From: Lepas anatifera
Lineage: Eukaryota; Arthropoda; Thecostraca; Lepadidae
DNA: 64,000 nt
Assembly (NCBI GenBank): GCA_034440635.1
Contig: JAOTON010001577.1
Span: forward strand, 349,212-413,211
Reading direction: 5' to 3'
Positions 33,011 to 44,700 of this stretch are shown here, piece by piece. The translations under genes were made by a program, and so were the position numbers. Numbering within the stretch: position 1 is the stretch's first letter; each line of letters opens with the position of its first letter. A model generated the notes under the pieces. It saw nothing but the letters and a program-made list of their open reading frames with translations. It searched no databases and was not told the DNA's origin.

Positions 33011-35226
33011 CCCCGCGGTGTGATACAGTGCCAGTGAGCTGTGTTAGTCCTGTGCTGCGTCAGAGCGGCAGAGACACGACCCCGCCGGCCCGCCACGCTC
33101 TGCCGCGGGTGTCCGATTGCGATTAGAGACGGAGCTACACGGCCCAAAAACAGACATCAGACAGCGGGACCACCCTCCAAACCCCGCTTTAGTTGTTGCT
33201 TTTTTGTTGATGTAATGCGTGAAATCTTTCTAAGGTTGTTTCTTTGCTGAATCCTGTCGTTAGTCTACCCCATTCTGTCTTCAAATGTGATATTTTTCCA
33301 TCTCTTGGAATATACGGTATAGACGACATACACCAGCACGGTCCTTGGGGACTGTACACTTAATGCGGGGACATCCCTGTTCATTAGTGAGTAGGTTCTT
33401 AATATGTGCGCGATGCGGCCTCCCGGGGCCGGGGATAAATTCTGGGCCGGGGAAGCCCCAGGAAGACGCTTTATATCCTGGCAGCACATTTCCTCTTGCA
33501 CGCTCATGAAGGTGATTGGAAATACGAAAATGTTGCTGGCTTTGCAGGCCTTGTTGTTTATTTTTGTTTCACCCCTGTGTGTGTCGCATTGCAGGAGGGA
33601 GGTGTTTATTTTCGGTTTTTACTCCCGATCACGTTGCTGTGAAACTTGCTCCCATGTATTGTAGTGTCAATTTAGTAGCACACTTTGCTTGTAGACAGAC
33701 AAACAGGCAGATATCTGTGGAACTTTGATATCCTGCTCACCGAGTGGAGACAGGGATAATATAGTGTAAAATATATATGAATGCAAGCTTGGTAATACCG
33801 TCAGGGGTTTAAAGAGTTTGTTATCTATTGTATCACCAGAATACGATTGTTTTATTCTGGAAACAGCACGTTACGTATTCCTGGCGTAGCTGGTCCAGGT
33901 TTAACGTGCGTTGCGAGTGTGCGTGGCTTTTACATGCCCCTCCAGTATTTTGTGTAAATGATGAAAGAAATTGCGAAGCACAGCGAAATTAATATGTTGA
34001 TCTGAGGTTAACGGCGCGCAATAAGGCCAGCCAACACAAAAGATAGCAACGAAATTTTTCACAGCAGTGACTTATGTCGGAGCCATAGCCTGTCCTTTGA
34101 AAAATACATGGGGAGCTTAGCTTAAGCTTGATAACTTTGTACATATTAGCGATAAGGCCCTTGTTTTGAGGTCATTATGTTTTGTTTACCGTTACGTTGC
34201 GAATGAGATGCATTATGGCATATGTTGATCCTGGCCCGACCTTAGGTTAGCTTAGTTTGATGATTTGAAGTGACAAGGCTATGTGGCACATTCTTTGATT
34301 GGGCTCGCAAAAGGATTCCAGTGGTGCTAATATATTTTCCTTATCTCTGCACTATCAGCTGTAAAGATACGAAACTTAAGTTTCCACTGTATTTTTTAAG
34401 AACATGTTTCTAGCATTAGTGACCACAAAAGTTGCATGATACAAACTGTGTAGAACTTAGGACATGGACAGAGATGGTTTATCTAACGCTGCCTTCTTTT
34501 GCCTCCTCACATTGTTTTTCTATAAGAATGAGAGCGCTCACTCCCCCCTCCCCCACCGGTAAAGGGTGCGCGGTGGAGCCCTGCACCGGCGCCTTTTAAG
34601 ACTCCTTATTAAAACGATAGCTTGGAACGTTTGACCTCTTCTTTTAAAGAGTATCTGTGCTATTTCTCGGGTGGTTTCGGCCGCCTTTTGCTGGGTGGCG
34701 GCCATTGCAGGCCGGTCCAGCACCGGAAATTGGCTATATTTCTCTACAGGCCCCTGGGTGTCGTACCAAATTAGCTTTGCACAGCCGCTGCGGAGGCGAA
34801 AAAGTATCGTTTCTGCTCACTCGGCTGGGAAAGATGTCTGGAAATCAGACGATTTATTGTTTTCATAACTGGAGTTGGTGTTTATTAAGGTGTAAATAAT
34901 CGCTTCAGTGTGACAAGGTATCAAAACCTGGTGCCTAACCTACTTGCTCTGTGCTTTGGGAATAATAATTTTATCGCTCGTGCGACTCCAAAAGCCCTTT
35001 TCTTTGGAGTGATTTTTCTTATCTGGTGGTAAAAAATTGCCTCAGTTGGGAAAAATGATTACATTTTCTAGCCTCTGGGTCGGTGCTGCAGTGGCAGGCT
35101 AGACATATGTCTCACCAAAGTGCACGTGTGCTTCTGAGTGTTTTCCTATGCAGACCTAATCGATTCAATTCGACTTCGATGTTCCAAAGATACCAAGTCC
35201 AGGGGTGCAGCTTCGTGCGTTGCAGC
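33011..35226. other. Unassigned interval
   Basis: A GC-richer stretch lies just after the minisatellite (33050-33130). A segment near 34660-34760 contains GGTGGCGGCCATTG and several GC-rich words. Open frames of 60-86 codons are unrecognised. Confidence 0.35.
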
Positions 35227-35267
35227 AGAACATTGCTTCTTGAAAAGACATGGTGTGGAGTTCGGAC

Positions 35268-35590
35268 GTTCGTATATGATCGTTCGGACTTACTCCATAA
35301 AGTGTTTTTGGGGTCGTAGCTTTCGTTCTGTTTTACAGAGCTTCGTCAGCAAATCGGAATAGGTGGGAAGCGACCGCCAGTATTTTCACCTCCAGAGGTC
35401 ACCTCGTGACCTATTATGACCCGAGGTCACGAAAGGTCAGAAAGTGACATTGCCGTATATCAAATGAAAGCCAGTGAAGAGACATACATTCCACCTATTA
35501 CGATTCGCTGACGAAGCTTTGTAGATACAGAACGAAAGCTACGACACCAAAAACACTTTCTGGAGTAAGTACGAACGATCATATAAGAAC
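35268..35590. mobile_element. Foldback element D with about 100-bp inverted arms and a family B core fragment
   Basis: The left arm (35268-35365) and right arm (about 35489-35590) are inverted copies of about 100 bp with roughly ten differences (GTTCGTATATGATCGTTCGG against GTTCTTATATGATCGTTCGT read inward). Between them, 35380-35485 is clearly a piece of family B, including CCAGAGGTCACCTCGTGACC. No obvious short target duplication; AGAACATTGCT occurs at 35227-35237 and 35586-35596, but its relation to the ends is uncertain. Confidence 0.75.
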
Positions 35591-35794
35591 ATTGCTCTGC
35601 AAACCTTCTGGTCTCTGAAAGGGAACTATTAGCTTGATCATTATCATATAATTATTGACTCTTTTCTACACTAACGTATCTTGCTGGACGGACTCAAACC
35701 GTGGAAGGTTGTTGTCCTAAGTGTTATTTATATTTACATATCCACCCGCGTCACTCAGTTGTTTACATTCATGCATCCTATAGTTTACACTTAA

Positions 35795-36819
35795 CCCGCG
35801 CCCCACCGGGTGTCCGGCGCCACCTTCGCCTCACCGGGGCCATCGATAGCCCCCTCTAACTCCGGAAATATGGGGGTTAGCGCAAATCTGCAAGGTACAT
35901 TAGAAAACCCGCGTGAATTCAGTAAGAAATTGTTCGGCATGTTTAAGCGCTCAGGTCAATGGTTTAACCTCCAGAGCTCAAGTTAGGTCACGATAGGTTT
36001 TTTTCACTAAAATATGCAATGCTTAAGCAAACTGGGCATAAATCTTACGCCATTAGAGCTATTGAGATCTCGTAAAACACATTTGATAGGAAAAGGCCAA
36101 AAATTTTTCCGCTATGTGAAAGGTAATGACCTCCCGCTAGTGGTTTGACCTCCAGATGTTATCTCGTGACCTAATATCACCCGTCGTCACGAAAGGTCGG
36201 AAAGTGGCCTTGCTGTATATCAAATGAACGCCAGTGACGCGACATACACGATGGTGCTTGATGCAGCGCTCTAAGCTTGATTAGGTCAAACGTTGTTGTC
36301 AAAATACTGTTTTTGTCTTATGATGACCTTGGATGACCTCGGAGAGATCAAAGGGAAAATATGGCCCCTGGAATCCGTGAAAGGGTGTCCAAGAACGGTT
36401 TTCTGTGGAAGCTGAGCGCTTGGAATAGTTTTTGTGACTTTTAGATCATAAGAAAGCTTTTCCCCATGCTTTTTCAATGGGAGAGGTCACCTCGTGACCT
36501 GAAATCAGGTCACGAAATCGAAAAACCCCGGATATACACCTTGTAGACCCTGGAGGGGCCATGAAGTGTAGGATGTTTCAAATTGATCGACCAGGAAATG
36601 TAGCTCTTATAGAGCTCAAAACTTGAAGTGAGGTGACCTTGGTTGACCTCGCCGGGTGACTTGACATTTCGTGACATGGAGTAAAAAAATTTCAGGAATG
36701 GTGGGAAAATGATGGGGTGAGAGAAAGAGCCCTCAAACGTGGAGCTGCGTTTCGTTGTTTTTCAGCTATCCCGAAAAAAACCTTACGGGGGCCATCGATG
36801 GCCCCGGTGGGGCGATGGG
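35795..36819 (-). mobile_element. Family B element (B4), diverged
   Basis: A 1025-bp copy with TTAA at 35791-35794. The right end GGTGGGGCGATGGG is followed by TAAG, a decayed target. Many substitutions relative to B1-B3, including loss of several half-sites, indicate an older insertion. Confidence 0.9.
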
Positions 36820-38460
36820 TAAGATCATCTAGAAAACTAGAATGGTAGTGTGCCAGTCTCACATCCTGACTTGCACACAACTGATTGATTACAGCAAACG
36901 AACATTGGTGAATGTCTGTACTGCCAGCCGTATTTTGAGCGAGCTAAATTAACATGTATGTAAAAACAAAATGTTTCGAACAGATACTAAAAAAATTATC
37001 ACACTCGCAGCACCAGCAGGTCAGCAACCAAAGCGCCAGCTGTCCAGTCCTTAGTATGTCATGGAACACACATCGCCAGCCGGTACTGGCGGCGCAGATT
37101 CGTCGTCGCCGTCGGCACTGCCAAATACTGGTGGTGGTGTGGACGGAAGCAGCAGTGCTAGACTAGGTAGGTCGGGAGATTTGAATGTTAGGGGCCTACG
37201 CCTGGTACTTGCACAGGAGGGGGCCAGTGATATTTTCTTTGGTAAGAGTCCCGCCAGCGAGGAAAAACCTATTGGTCCCGTCACCCCCACAGGCAGCGTT
37301 GTCGCAGCTATAAACTCGCTTCCACTTGATGCAAACACGTCGCTCTCACCGACCTTGGCCAGAACACAAAATTGTGACACTGCATCTCTAAGTGTTTAAA
37401 TAAAAAACCCTACCATTACCCAGCGGGGTCAACCGCCGGACCGGCGGTCTGACCTGATCGTGGGTCGACGCGTGGCTCCCGCCAATCAGCGGCCGGATAA
37501 ATGACGTCAGCTGGTTAGAGTGGTCGACTTGCACCAGTATGTTACCCACACGTCTGCTATTTAACCCTTGCACCGATTATACCAATAACAGCAACAAGAT
37601 TTGAGCGGTTAACAATGAAATATGATGACTGATGGCATGTAGACCGAGGGGTAGGATTACCTTAGTTATTATCATAAAATACGGATAAGCATATTTTAAT
37701 ACATTGCATTGGTACTTTCCCAGCTTTTGGGCATTGTTGTTGAAAGCAAACGAGTCGTTTATTCCTTACTCAGTGTATCGTTATGCTTGGTGCAAATACT
37801 CCTCACCCTATTTTGCGCATGTATGTTCGAGTTCATCATGAGCCTTATCAGTAGAGACTTGAAGGATCTGGGCCAAAAAAAACTTTATGTATCCGTGTTT
37901 TTTATGCAGGCGAATAAGCCATGAGGTCACTTCCAGCAAGACCACATTAGAGCTAGCAACGCTATCTCGTTTATATCTTCTATCTTCTCTGCAAAAATCA
38001 ACATCAGATTTTGAATTTCTCCACGCAGCAGCCGAGTTATAATCGGCTTTGTACATCAGCTGAAGCGTATTCATATGAGGAAGCCTGGTGAAAGGCCTGG
38101 AATTTATTCTGCTCAGCTATACCTCCAAGCTTGATGGGCCTGGGTGCGCCGGCGTTTCCGGCACATTCATATGCAAACACGCTTGGCTATTTTACGCATA
38201 GGCAATATCTTGATATTTGCCTCGTGTATACTGATAACAGCTTCATATAACATGTAATTCCCGTTTATCTTCCAACCGAGATATGAATGAAGCCTTGACA
38301 ATATCTACCTAGCCATCATATATTGTCCGATGAGGTAGTGCAGCAGCTCCCAAATGCAGAAACACTGGAACGGCTATTTCATGGCTGAAACCTAGAGTTT
38401 CAGGATGCTGCGCACAACCTAGTGACTGAGCACTTTTCATGAGATGGATGGACGGGCGCC
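36820..38460. other. Unassigned interval with a CCAAT/CRE cluster
   Basis: Contains an open frame of 112 codons (ATG 37061, stop 37397) rich in Ser/Gly/Ala, which I do not recognise and do not call. Just downstream are a CCGCCGGaCCGGCGG hairpin (about 37430-37448) and the promoter-like motifs listed separately. Confidence 0.35.
37482..37509. promoter_or_regulatory. CCAAT box plus CRE
   Basis: CCAAT (37482-37486, in GCCAATCAGCGG) and TGACGTCA (37502-37509) are 15 bp apart in a GC-rich segment. CTATTTAA about 50 bp later could act as a TATA-like box. No transcript start or exon could be assigned. Confidence 0.35.
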
Positions 38461-38865
38461 CAGTTCTGCAGTGCCGCAGTGATGAGGGAAGTGTTGTGGG
38501 CTCCATGGAGCTGCAGTTCTGCAGTGCTGCAGTGATAAGGGGAAGTGTTGTGGGCTCCATGGAGCTGCAGTTCTGCAGTGCTGCAGTGATAAGGGAAGTG
38601 TTGTGGGCTCCATGGAGCTGCAGTTCTGCAGTGCTGCAGTGATGAGGGAAGTGTTGTGGGCTCCATGGAGCTGCAGTTCTGCAGTGCTGCAGTGATAAGG
38701 GGAAGTGTTGTGGGCTCCATGGAGCTGCAGTTTCTGCAGTGCTGCAGTGATGAGGGGAAGCGTTGTGGGCTCCATGGAGCTGCAGTTCTGCAGTTCTGCA
38801 GTGATGAGGGAAGTGTTTTGGGCTCCATGGAGCTGCAGTCCTGCAGTTCTGCAGTGCAACTGCAG
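38461..38865. repeat. 53-54 bp minisatellite rich in CTGCAG
   Basis: About eight units, starting near 38461, containing CTCCATGGAG, then CTGCAGTTCTGCAGTGCTGC, then AGTGATGAGGGAAG. CTCCATGGAG recurs at 38501, 38555, 38608, 38661, 38715, 38770 and 38823. Long minus-strand Leu/Gln/His-rich frames (up to 231 codons) are repeat translations. Confidence 0.95.
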
Positions 38866-39044
38866 TTGCGACGAGTACCCGGCATCTGGTCCCTGCAATC
38901 CTTACCAACCGAGTGCGAGATCGTGACGCTGCACAGCCGGCGCAGTTCTGGTCGCAAGTCCCAGCCATCACATTAGGACTTTGCTTTCCTGTGGATGGCA
39001 TCAACGAGTTTCAGGCAGCCTTGCTTCATCAGGAGGCCTGTCCA

Positions 39045-39910
39045 CCACGTTTTTTTTTATAATGTTTGTCCCACGTGGAAACACCACGGATCGTATTCAC
39101 ACCGGGTGCTGGACCACAGACAGGTTTAATATCCGTAACATGATGACGTGTTTGAGTCTTTTTTAGATGATGATGAGGTGAGAGTGACTAAAGATGTGAG
39201 CATGATTTTTGTGTGTCCCACGTGGGAACACCAGGGTGAGGACTGACACCGGGTGCGGAAACACTTTTTTATGATGATGAGGTGAGAGTGACTGAAGATG
39301 AGAGCATGATATTTTGTGTGTCAGGCGTGGAAACACCACAGAGCCACCTGACCTTGGGTGCTGAACCACAGACATGTTTAATCTACGTACCAATAACGTG
39401 AATTGAGCCTTTTTTAGATGATGAGGTGAGAGGTACTTGATATGAAAGCATGATTACCCATGTATGAGCCCCTTTCCATAACCCCCTCAGGCCAGTAGGC
39501 GAGGAAAAACCTGTTGCGCACCGACCTTCAAAGGCAAAGAAAGGAAGCTCATGATTTATCAAGATATATTTTCCGCATCTTCATTGTCCGGCCAGATGTC
39601 GTGTCAAGAAAAGAAAGAAAGAAAGAAGAAAAAATCACGTTATACTCACTTATGGTGATCTCTAGGAGAAATGGAGTTCTTTCAGATGATGATGAGATGA
39701 GAGTGACTTTAGATGTGAGCATGCTTTTTTTGGGAAAACCACAGTGCAGACTAGCACCGGTTCTGATTTTTTTTTATGATGATGAGGTGAGAGTGACTGA
39801 AGATGAGAGCATGATATTTGTCTGTCAAGCGTGGAAACATCGCAGAGCCACTTGACCCCGGGTGCTGAACCACAGACAGGTTTAATATACGTTATTAATA
39901 ACGTGTTTTT
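39045..39910. repeat. Irregular tandem array with GATGATGAGGTGAGAGTGAC units
   Basis: Blocks containing GATGATGAGGTGAGAGTGAC, GAGCATGAT, CGTGGAAACACCAC and GCTGAACCACAGACAGGTTT recur at about 39050-39160, 39160-39270, 39270-39420 and 39680-39910, some truncated. A divergent (AAGA)n tract lies at about 39605-39630 between them. Confidence 0.85.
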
Positions 39911-40072
39911 TAACCTGGTTTAAATGAAACAGCCTAGCTCTTACAATTTATTTTATTCGTTGTAACAAAATTATTAACACTACAAATCTAGAGAAGCGAT
40001 TCGCCACGGAATGAAACACGCATACCTAGTTCGGCTACCACAGGGACAAGAGGAGATACGAAAAGATCTGGT

Positions 40073-40640
40073 CTATTGGTTGACATACAAATCCAACAGT
40101 TTCTTTTTTATGATATTTTTTATTACTGTTTTGCTAGCTGGCACATCTTCAACTACTTGAAATTGATTGATGAAAATGGAATTCCACAATTTAGGGCCAA
40201 GGCAGGGAGTAGTGAACAAACGATAATTTCTATTAGAAAATGGTTGTTCAAGAATCACATTTTGCCGAGTCTCATGATGATTGATTTCTCTTATTTTGAA
40301 CATACTGCAGAGTGAATGAGGAAGCGAGCCTGTAAGAAATTTGTGTACTAGAAGAAGCATTTGGGATTTTGCTATATCACTAATTTTCAAAACTTTAAAT
40401 TTGACAAAATATGGTTCAGAACTATGTGGTAGATTAACATTTGCAATAAGTCTGACCGCTCTTTTCTGTAACACAATTAAACGGTTCAATTGTGATGAGT
40501 AATTTACCCCCAAGCTAGACAGCAATAATTTAAATGAGAATGAACCAAGGAGTTGTAAAGAAGCAGAGCTACTTTTTCGTTAATGAAGTATCTAATCCTA
40601 TGAATAATCCCATAGGATTTATCGGCCACATTAGGACCGC
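40073..40640 (-). pseudogene. Non-LTR retrotransposon reverse transcriptase C-terminal remnant
   Basis: The minus-strand 150-codon frame ending at 40073 has the pattern that follows the catalytic domain in CR1/Jockey-like LINE polymerases: LNRLIVLQKRAVRLIANV, then LWNSI and a basic LLDLYVNQ end. Continuing upstream in another frame, 40640-40507 reads LLLYNSLVHSHLNYC followed by AWG, the usual preceding block. The two frames are separated by a single-base shift at a C run (about 40506-40510). The catalytic YxDD region and endonuclease are absent. This is a 5'-truncated, frameshifted copy; the clade is tentative. Confidence 0.75.
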
Positions 40641-40888
40641 TGTTTGTTTACGAGCACTGCAGACAAATAAATTGAAAAAAATGTGTTAAGGTGTTTGAAA
40701 TGCCGGGTTTACGTTTAACTACCGGCTGAGCAATGCATAGGGAAAGGCCCAATTTCGTTACAATTATTAGATTAACCCATCACTGCCTGGGCGACCCCCA
40801 CATTTAGAGGGATCATGCTCATTGCAATGATACCAAATTTAACACTGTATCTTGTTTCGTTCAAAAGTTATAGATACAGGCCATTTAA

Positions 40889-41913
40889 CCCTCGCCCCAC
40901 CGGGGCCATCGATGGCCCCCCTAAGGTTTTTCCGGGATAGCAGAAAAACGACGAGGCGCAGCACCGCGGTTGAGGGCTCTACCTCTCACTGCATCATTTT
41001 CCCATCATCCCTGAAATTTTTTACCCCGGGTCACCCAAGGTCAGGTCACCAGACGAGGTCAACCAAGGTCACCTCACTTCACCTTTAGAGCTCTGTAAGA
41101 GCTACATTTCAAAGTCGATCGATTTGAAACTTCCTACACTTCATGAACCCTCCAGGGTCTACAAGGTGTATATCCGGGATTTTTCGATTTCGTGCCCTGA
41201 GGTCAGGTCACGAGGCGACCTCTCCCATTGGAAAAGCATGGGGAAAAGCTATTTCATGATATAAAAGCCACAAAAATGATTGCAAATACTCAGACTGCTC
41301 AGAACGACGTTTTTGGACACCCTTTCACGGATCTCAGGGGTCATATTTGCACTTTGACTTTTCCAAGGTCATGCAAGGTCACCAGAGGTCAAAAACAGTA
41401 TTTTGACAATAACTTTTGACATAATTGAGCTAGAGCGGTGAAACAAACACCATCGTGTTTGTCTTGTCACTGGCTTTCATTTGATATACGGCAAGGTCAC
41501 TTTTTGACCTTTCGTGACCTCAGGTCATATTAGGTCACGAGGTGACCTCTGGCGGTCAAACTACTGGCGGGAGGTCTTTACATTCCACATAGCGGAAAAA
41601 GTACTGGCAATTTGCTATCAAATGTACTTTACCAGGCCTCAATAGCTCTAATGACATAAGAGTTATGCCCAGTTGGCTTAATCATTGCATATTTGAGTGA
41701 AAATAGCCGATCTTGACCTAATTTGACCTCTGGAGGTCAAACCATTGACCTGAGCACTAAAACATGTGAAGTAATTTCTTACTGAATTCACGCGAGCTTT
41801 CTATTGCACTTTGCAGATTTGCGCTAACGCCCATATTTTCGGAGTTAGAGGGGGGGCATCGATGGCCCCCCCGGTGGGGCGAAGGTGGCGCCGGACCCCC
41901 GGTGGGGCGCGGG
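40889..41913 (+). mobile_element. Family B element (B5)
   Basis: A 1025-bp copy in the opposite orientation to B1-B4, with TTAA at 40885-40888 and 41914-41917. It is close to B1-B3 in sequence, so relatively young. In this orientation the alignment with family A is easy to see: TAGCAGAAAAACG then GCGCAGCACCGC near the left end, and CTCCCATTGGAAA in the body. Confidence 0.94.
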
Positions 41914-42037
41914 TTAAAACCCATGACATTTGGCGACCTCTTGTGACCTAAGTATTGACTTTACCTCGAAATGCATGATGGTCTAAAGATTTGTCTTTCT
42001 AAGATTGGAGATAAAAAGGTTGAATGTTGTCATTGTG

Positions 42038-42240
42038 AATAGTCCCAAAAATAACCGTCTTACATTCATACTATATATTGAAGAGAAAAGGCCAAGATGA
42101 TAAACAATATTTCGAACACGATTTTTTGTCAAGTTTTGGAACAGCTTGACAAAGAATCGTGTTCGAAATATTGTTTATTATCTTGGCCTTTTCTCTTCAA
42201 TATATAGTATGAATGTAAGACGGTTGTTTTTAGGACTATT
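42038..42240. repeat. Near-perfect 96-bp inverted repeat (long hairpin)
   Basis: The arms 42038-42133 and 42145-42240 are reverse complements with only a few mismatches and no gap, around an 11-nt loop. Transcribed, this would form a long double-stranded RNA hairpin. It could instead be a small foldback transposon; no flanking duplication was seen. A 75-codon frame that starts in the right arm continues to 42370. Confidence 0.9.
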
Positions 42241-42845
42241 TACAGATTTGTCGTTTCAAGAGCTTTTGGATGATGCTAAGAAACTTGATCTAGCTTTTCT
42301 AAAAGCCGAGGTTCACCCTCGTTTTGTTAGTCTCATTTTAGAAGAACGGAGCAGCCTTATATGGGTTTAGAAATGGTGTCCTATTTTTTTGTCATAAATT
42401 GCAAATTGATCACCCTAGAGGCCTGCAAAACAGCGAGCGTCTCATTTGAATTGGCTCGGAATCATTGGCGAAAATAAAACCGAGTGGGGTCTGCTCGAAC
42501 CCACAGGTGGTGAAGAGATGATTTATAGGACATAATTATACTAGCTTCATGCTACTATCTTTGCCGGCTTCACTGGTACCAAGCTGTCGCCCCCACCTGC
42601 TAAGCTCCTTGAGGGAAGAAGAGGCTGATATGCGTGAATACATGTGCGCCTCAAAAGTAGTCCGCTCATGCAGCGCTGTTCTATCGTACAAGTTGAGTTT
42701 TTTTATAAATTTTGTTCAAGTTGTTCCTAGTACGGCTGCTAGAGTCGGAGTCTCACTAAAGACATCAAGGGACTTGTCATGGAGACCCCGACCCCACCAC
42801 CCGAACGAGCAACTCCCTCAATGGAGGGTTAATTTACAAGCCAAA
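42241..42845. other. Unassigned interval
   Basis: No exon or repeat was recognised. The 100-codon plus frame at 42549-42851 runs into the SINE below and is not called. Confidence 0.35.
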
Positions 42846-43053
42846 GTTTAACGCCCCATAAAGCACAGGGATGGCCGCCCTGCTCAGGTCACCCTCTCAC
42901 CAGTCAGTTGCCAGCCGACCTACGTCGGATAAAGTATTGAGCGCCGGAGCGTCTCAGGAGAACCAATCCCAAGCCTAGACATGCTCTGCCACTGCATGTT
43001 TCTGAGTAGCGGGCCGGAGCCCAACGCTCTACCAACTGAACTACCGGGGCGGC
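42846..43053 (-). mobile_element. Second type of tRNA-derived SINE
   Basis: Minus-strand reading begins GCCCCGGTAGTTCAGTTGGT, with a perfect box A (TAGTTCAGTTGG), and continues as a tRNA-like sequence with anticodon-arm-like CTCCGG. A non-tRNA body follows, ending TGGGGCGTTAAAC. Box B is degenerate. The tail differs from the SINE at 5565. No clear target duplication. Confidence 0.65.
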
Positions 43054-43056
43054 TCA

Positions 43057-44609
43057 GTTGGTTGACTTGAGTTGAGTTTTAGCAAACGCCAAAAATGAAA
43101 TCAGGGGGTTTACAGCGTGCTCTGGGTGACAGAGGGATGGGTGCAAATCCCATGAAGGTTTCATATTCCTTTTAAAATTGTTTGTCACACTTAGAGGTAC
43201 ATATAGTAAAGGCGATACAGACAGCGCAAGGGGTTTTGTATTACGGAAAGCTATCTCAATTCTCGAAAGCTATTAGTTGAACAATACCGAAGAATGAGAG
43301 CTTTATTCCAGCGGATGATTACTCTTGATGTTTTCTTGGGTATAGAAAGCTTTGCAGATACAATCGATTTGTCTCTTCTAGTGCCATCTCACACACTTTC
43401 ACCTAATGAGATGCACTTTCACTTAATACGAATGAAATCCGCCGTGTTTACACTGGCGGTTTCAAACATTACCAGCTACTTTGCAGTCAGCTGAATTAAT
43501 GACATCTACGTGATAAAAACCTAAACAAAAGTTAAATATGTTACTTAGATCAGAGGTCATCAACTAGCTTCAAGTCAGCCCTCTTCCCGTGGAGCATTTC
43601 AGGCGCAGTAGATGTGTCCCAGTCACAGTGTTTTAGAGGCGCAGTGGCCCTGGCGACCTTCACACGTGCTCGGAGGCGCCAATGGTACAAACATCACATG
43701 CGGAGCTGCCGCCGCGATGAGCTTTGGCGCGTCACCACGTACAAACGAGGTGCAAACGCTGTAGCTACTTGTTCCAAATGTGCTTTGTTCCCTGCTTGAT
43801 GCAACGAGTACAGTTTTTTTGCGGAGCGAGGTTCCACCATAATTTTGTACAAATACCGGAGTTTTTAGAGCTTACATCCTTTTCGACACACCTAGAGCAT
43901 GATCGGTGCCCCATTGTTAGCTCGAGACGTGACTGGAGGAGTCGACCAATGACTTGGCTCACCCCACCTGACGGAGAAACATGAGATCGGATGGAGGCGC
44001 CTGATGTGTAAAAACATATTGGAAGTCACATCACTCATCTTTCTCCTCTTAAAAACTGTGATTTCTTACTCTGCCTTGCACATGACCCGCTCAGGCACCT
44101 TCTCACCCTTTCCGCTATATCGACGCTCCACCTGTAGACAGCAGCTGAGGGTCGTACAGGCAGAGGTCAGACGCACTGCCGTCAAGGACGAATCTGTTTC
44201 AGTCCAAGTTACAGAGCAAAAAATGTATACCCTCTGGTACTGAAAAAAATTGTGACTGTTTTGTGTCGGATGCTGTGTACATGGAACGAGCATGCCGATC
44301 CAACCATGGTACACACCGCAAGCTTCAACTTCCGATAGAGGGCATGCGATCTATCGGTCTTGTAACATGTGCTAAAAAGTCAACTTAAATTGTATTTGAG
44401 TGATTGCTGGTAATTTGGATTTTGGTTGGTGATTTGAAGAAGAAACAAATTTCAGCCGATATTTTTAGGTCATTAGGTAGAACAGGTCATTACATCTGAG
44501 CAAGTTAAGAGTACAACCACTTATACCATTGGAATCCTCGCAGCAAGCTGAGTCGAATTATATATAATATGGCACATGTGAGGACCAATAATGATTATGA
44601 GCGTACTGT
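43057..44609. other. Unassigned interval
   Basis: A locally GC-richer part at 43570-43770 and several 60-86 codon frames are without recognisable motifs. Confidence 0.35.
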
Positions 44610-44613
44610 TTAA

Positions 44614-44700
44614 CACGCGCAGGGAGGGGAGTCCTAAAGTGGAACTCGTCCATTTTTACAAGACGCCAGAGAACTGTGAGCAAAAATCTTTCGTTAGCTC
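44614..44700. mobile_element. Possible family H TTAA element end (copy 2)
   Basis: After TTAA (44610-44613) the sequence CACGCGCAGGGAGGGG then CTAAAGTG matches the end at 29013. The opposite terminus was not located, so the element length is unknown. Confidence 0.4.

Noticed and set aside
31418..33126. Three overlapping plus-strand ORFs of 505, 539 and 554 codons
   Set aside because: They are translations of a stop-free 22-bp tandem repeat; the same peptide appears in all frames.
37061..37399. 112-codon Ser/Gly/Ala-rich ORF whose stop overlaps AATAAA
   Set aside because: No recognised domain, no splice or promoter support tied to it, and length within chance expectation.
38309..39004. Minus-strand 231-codon ORF and two overlapping companions
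   Set aside because: Generated by the 53-54 bp tandem array; no unique domain.
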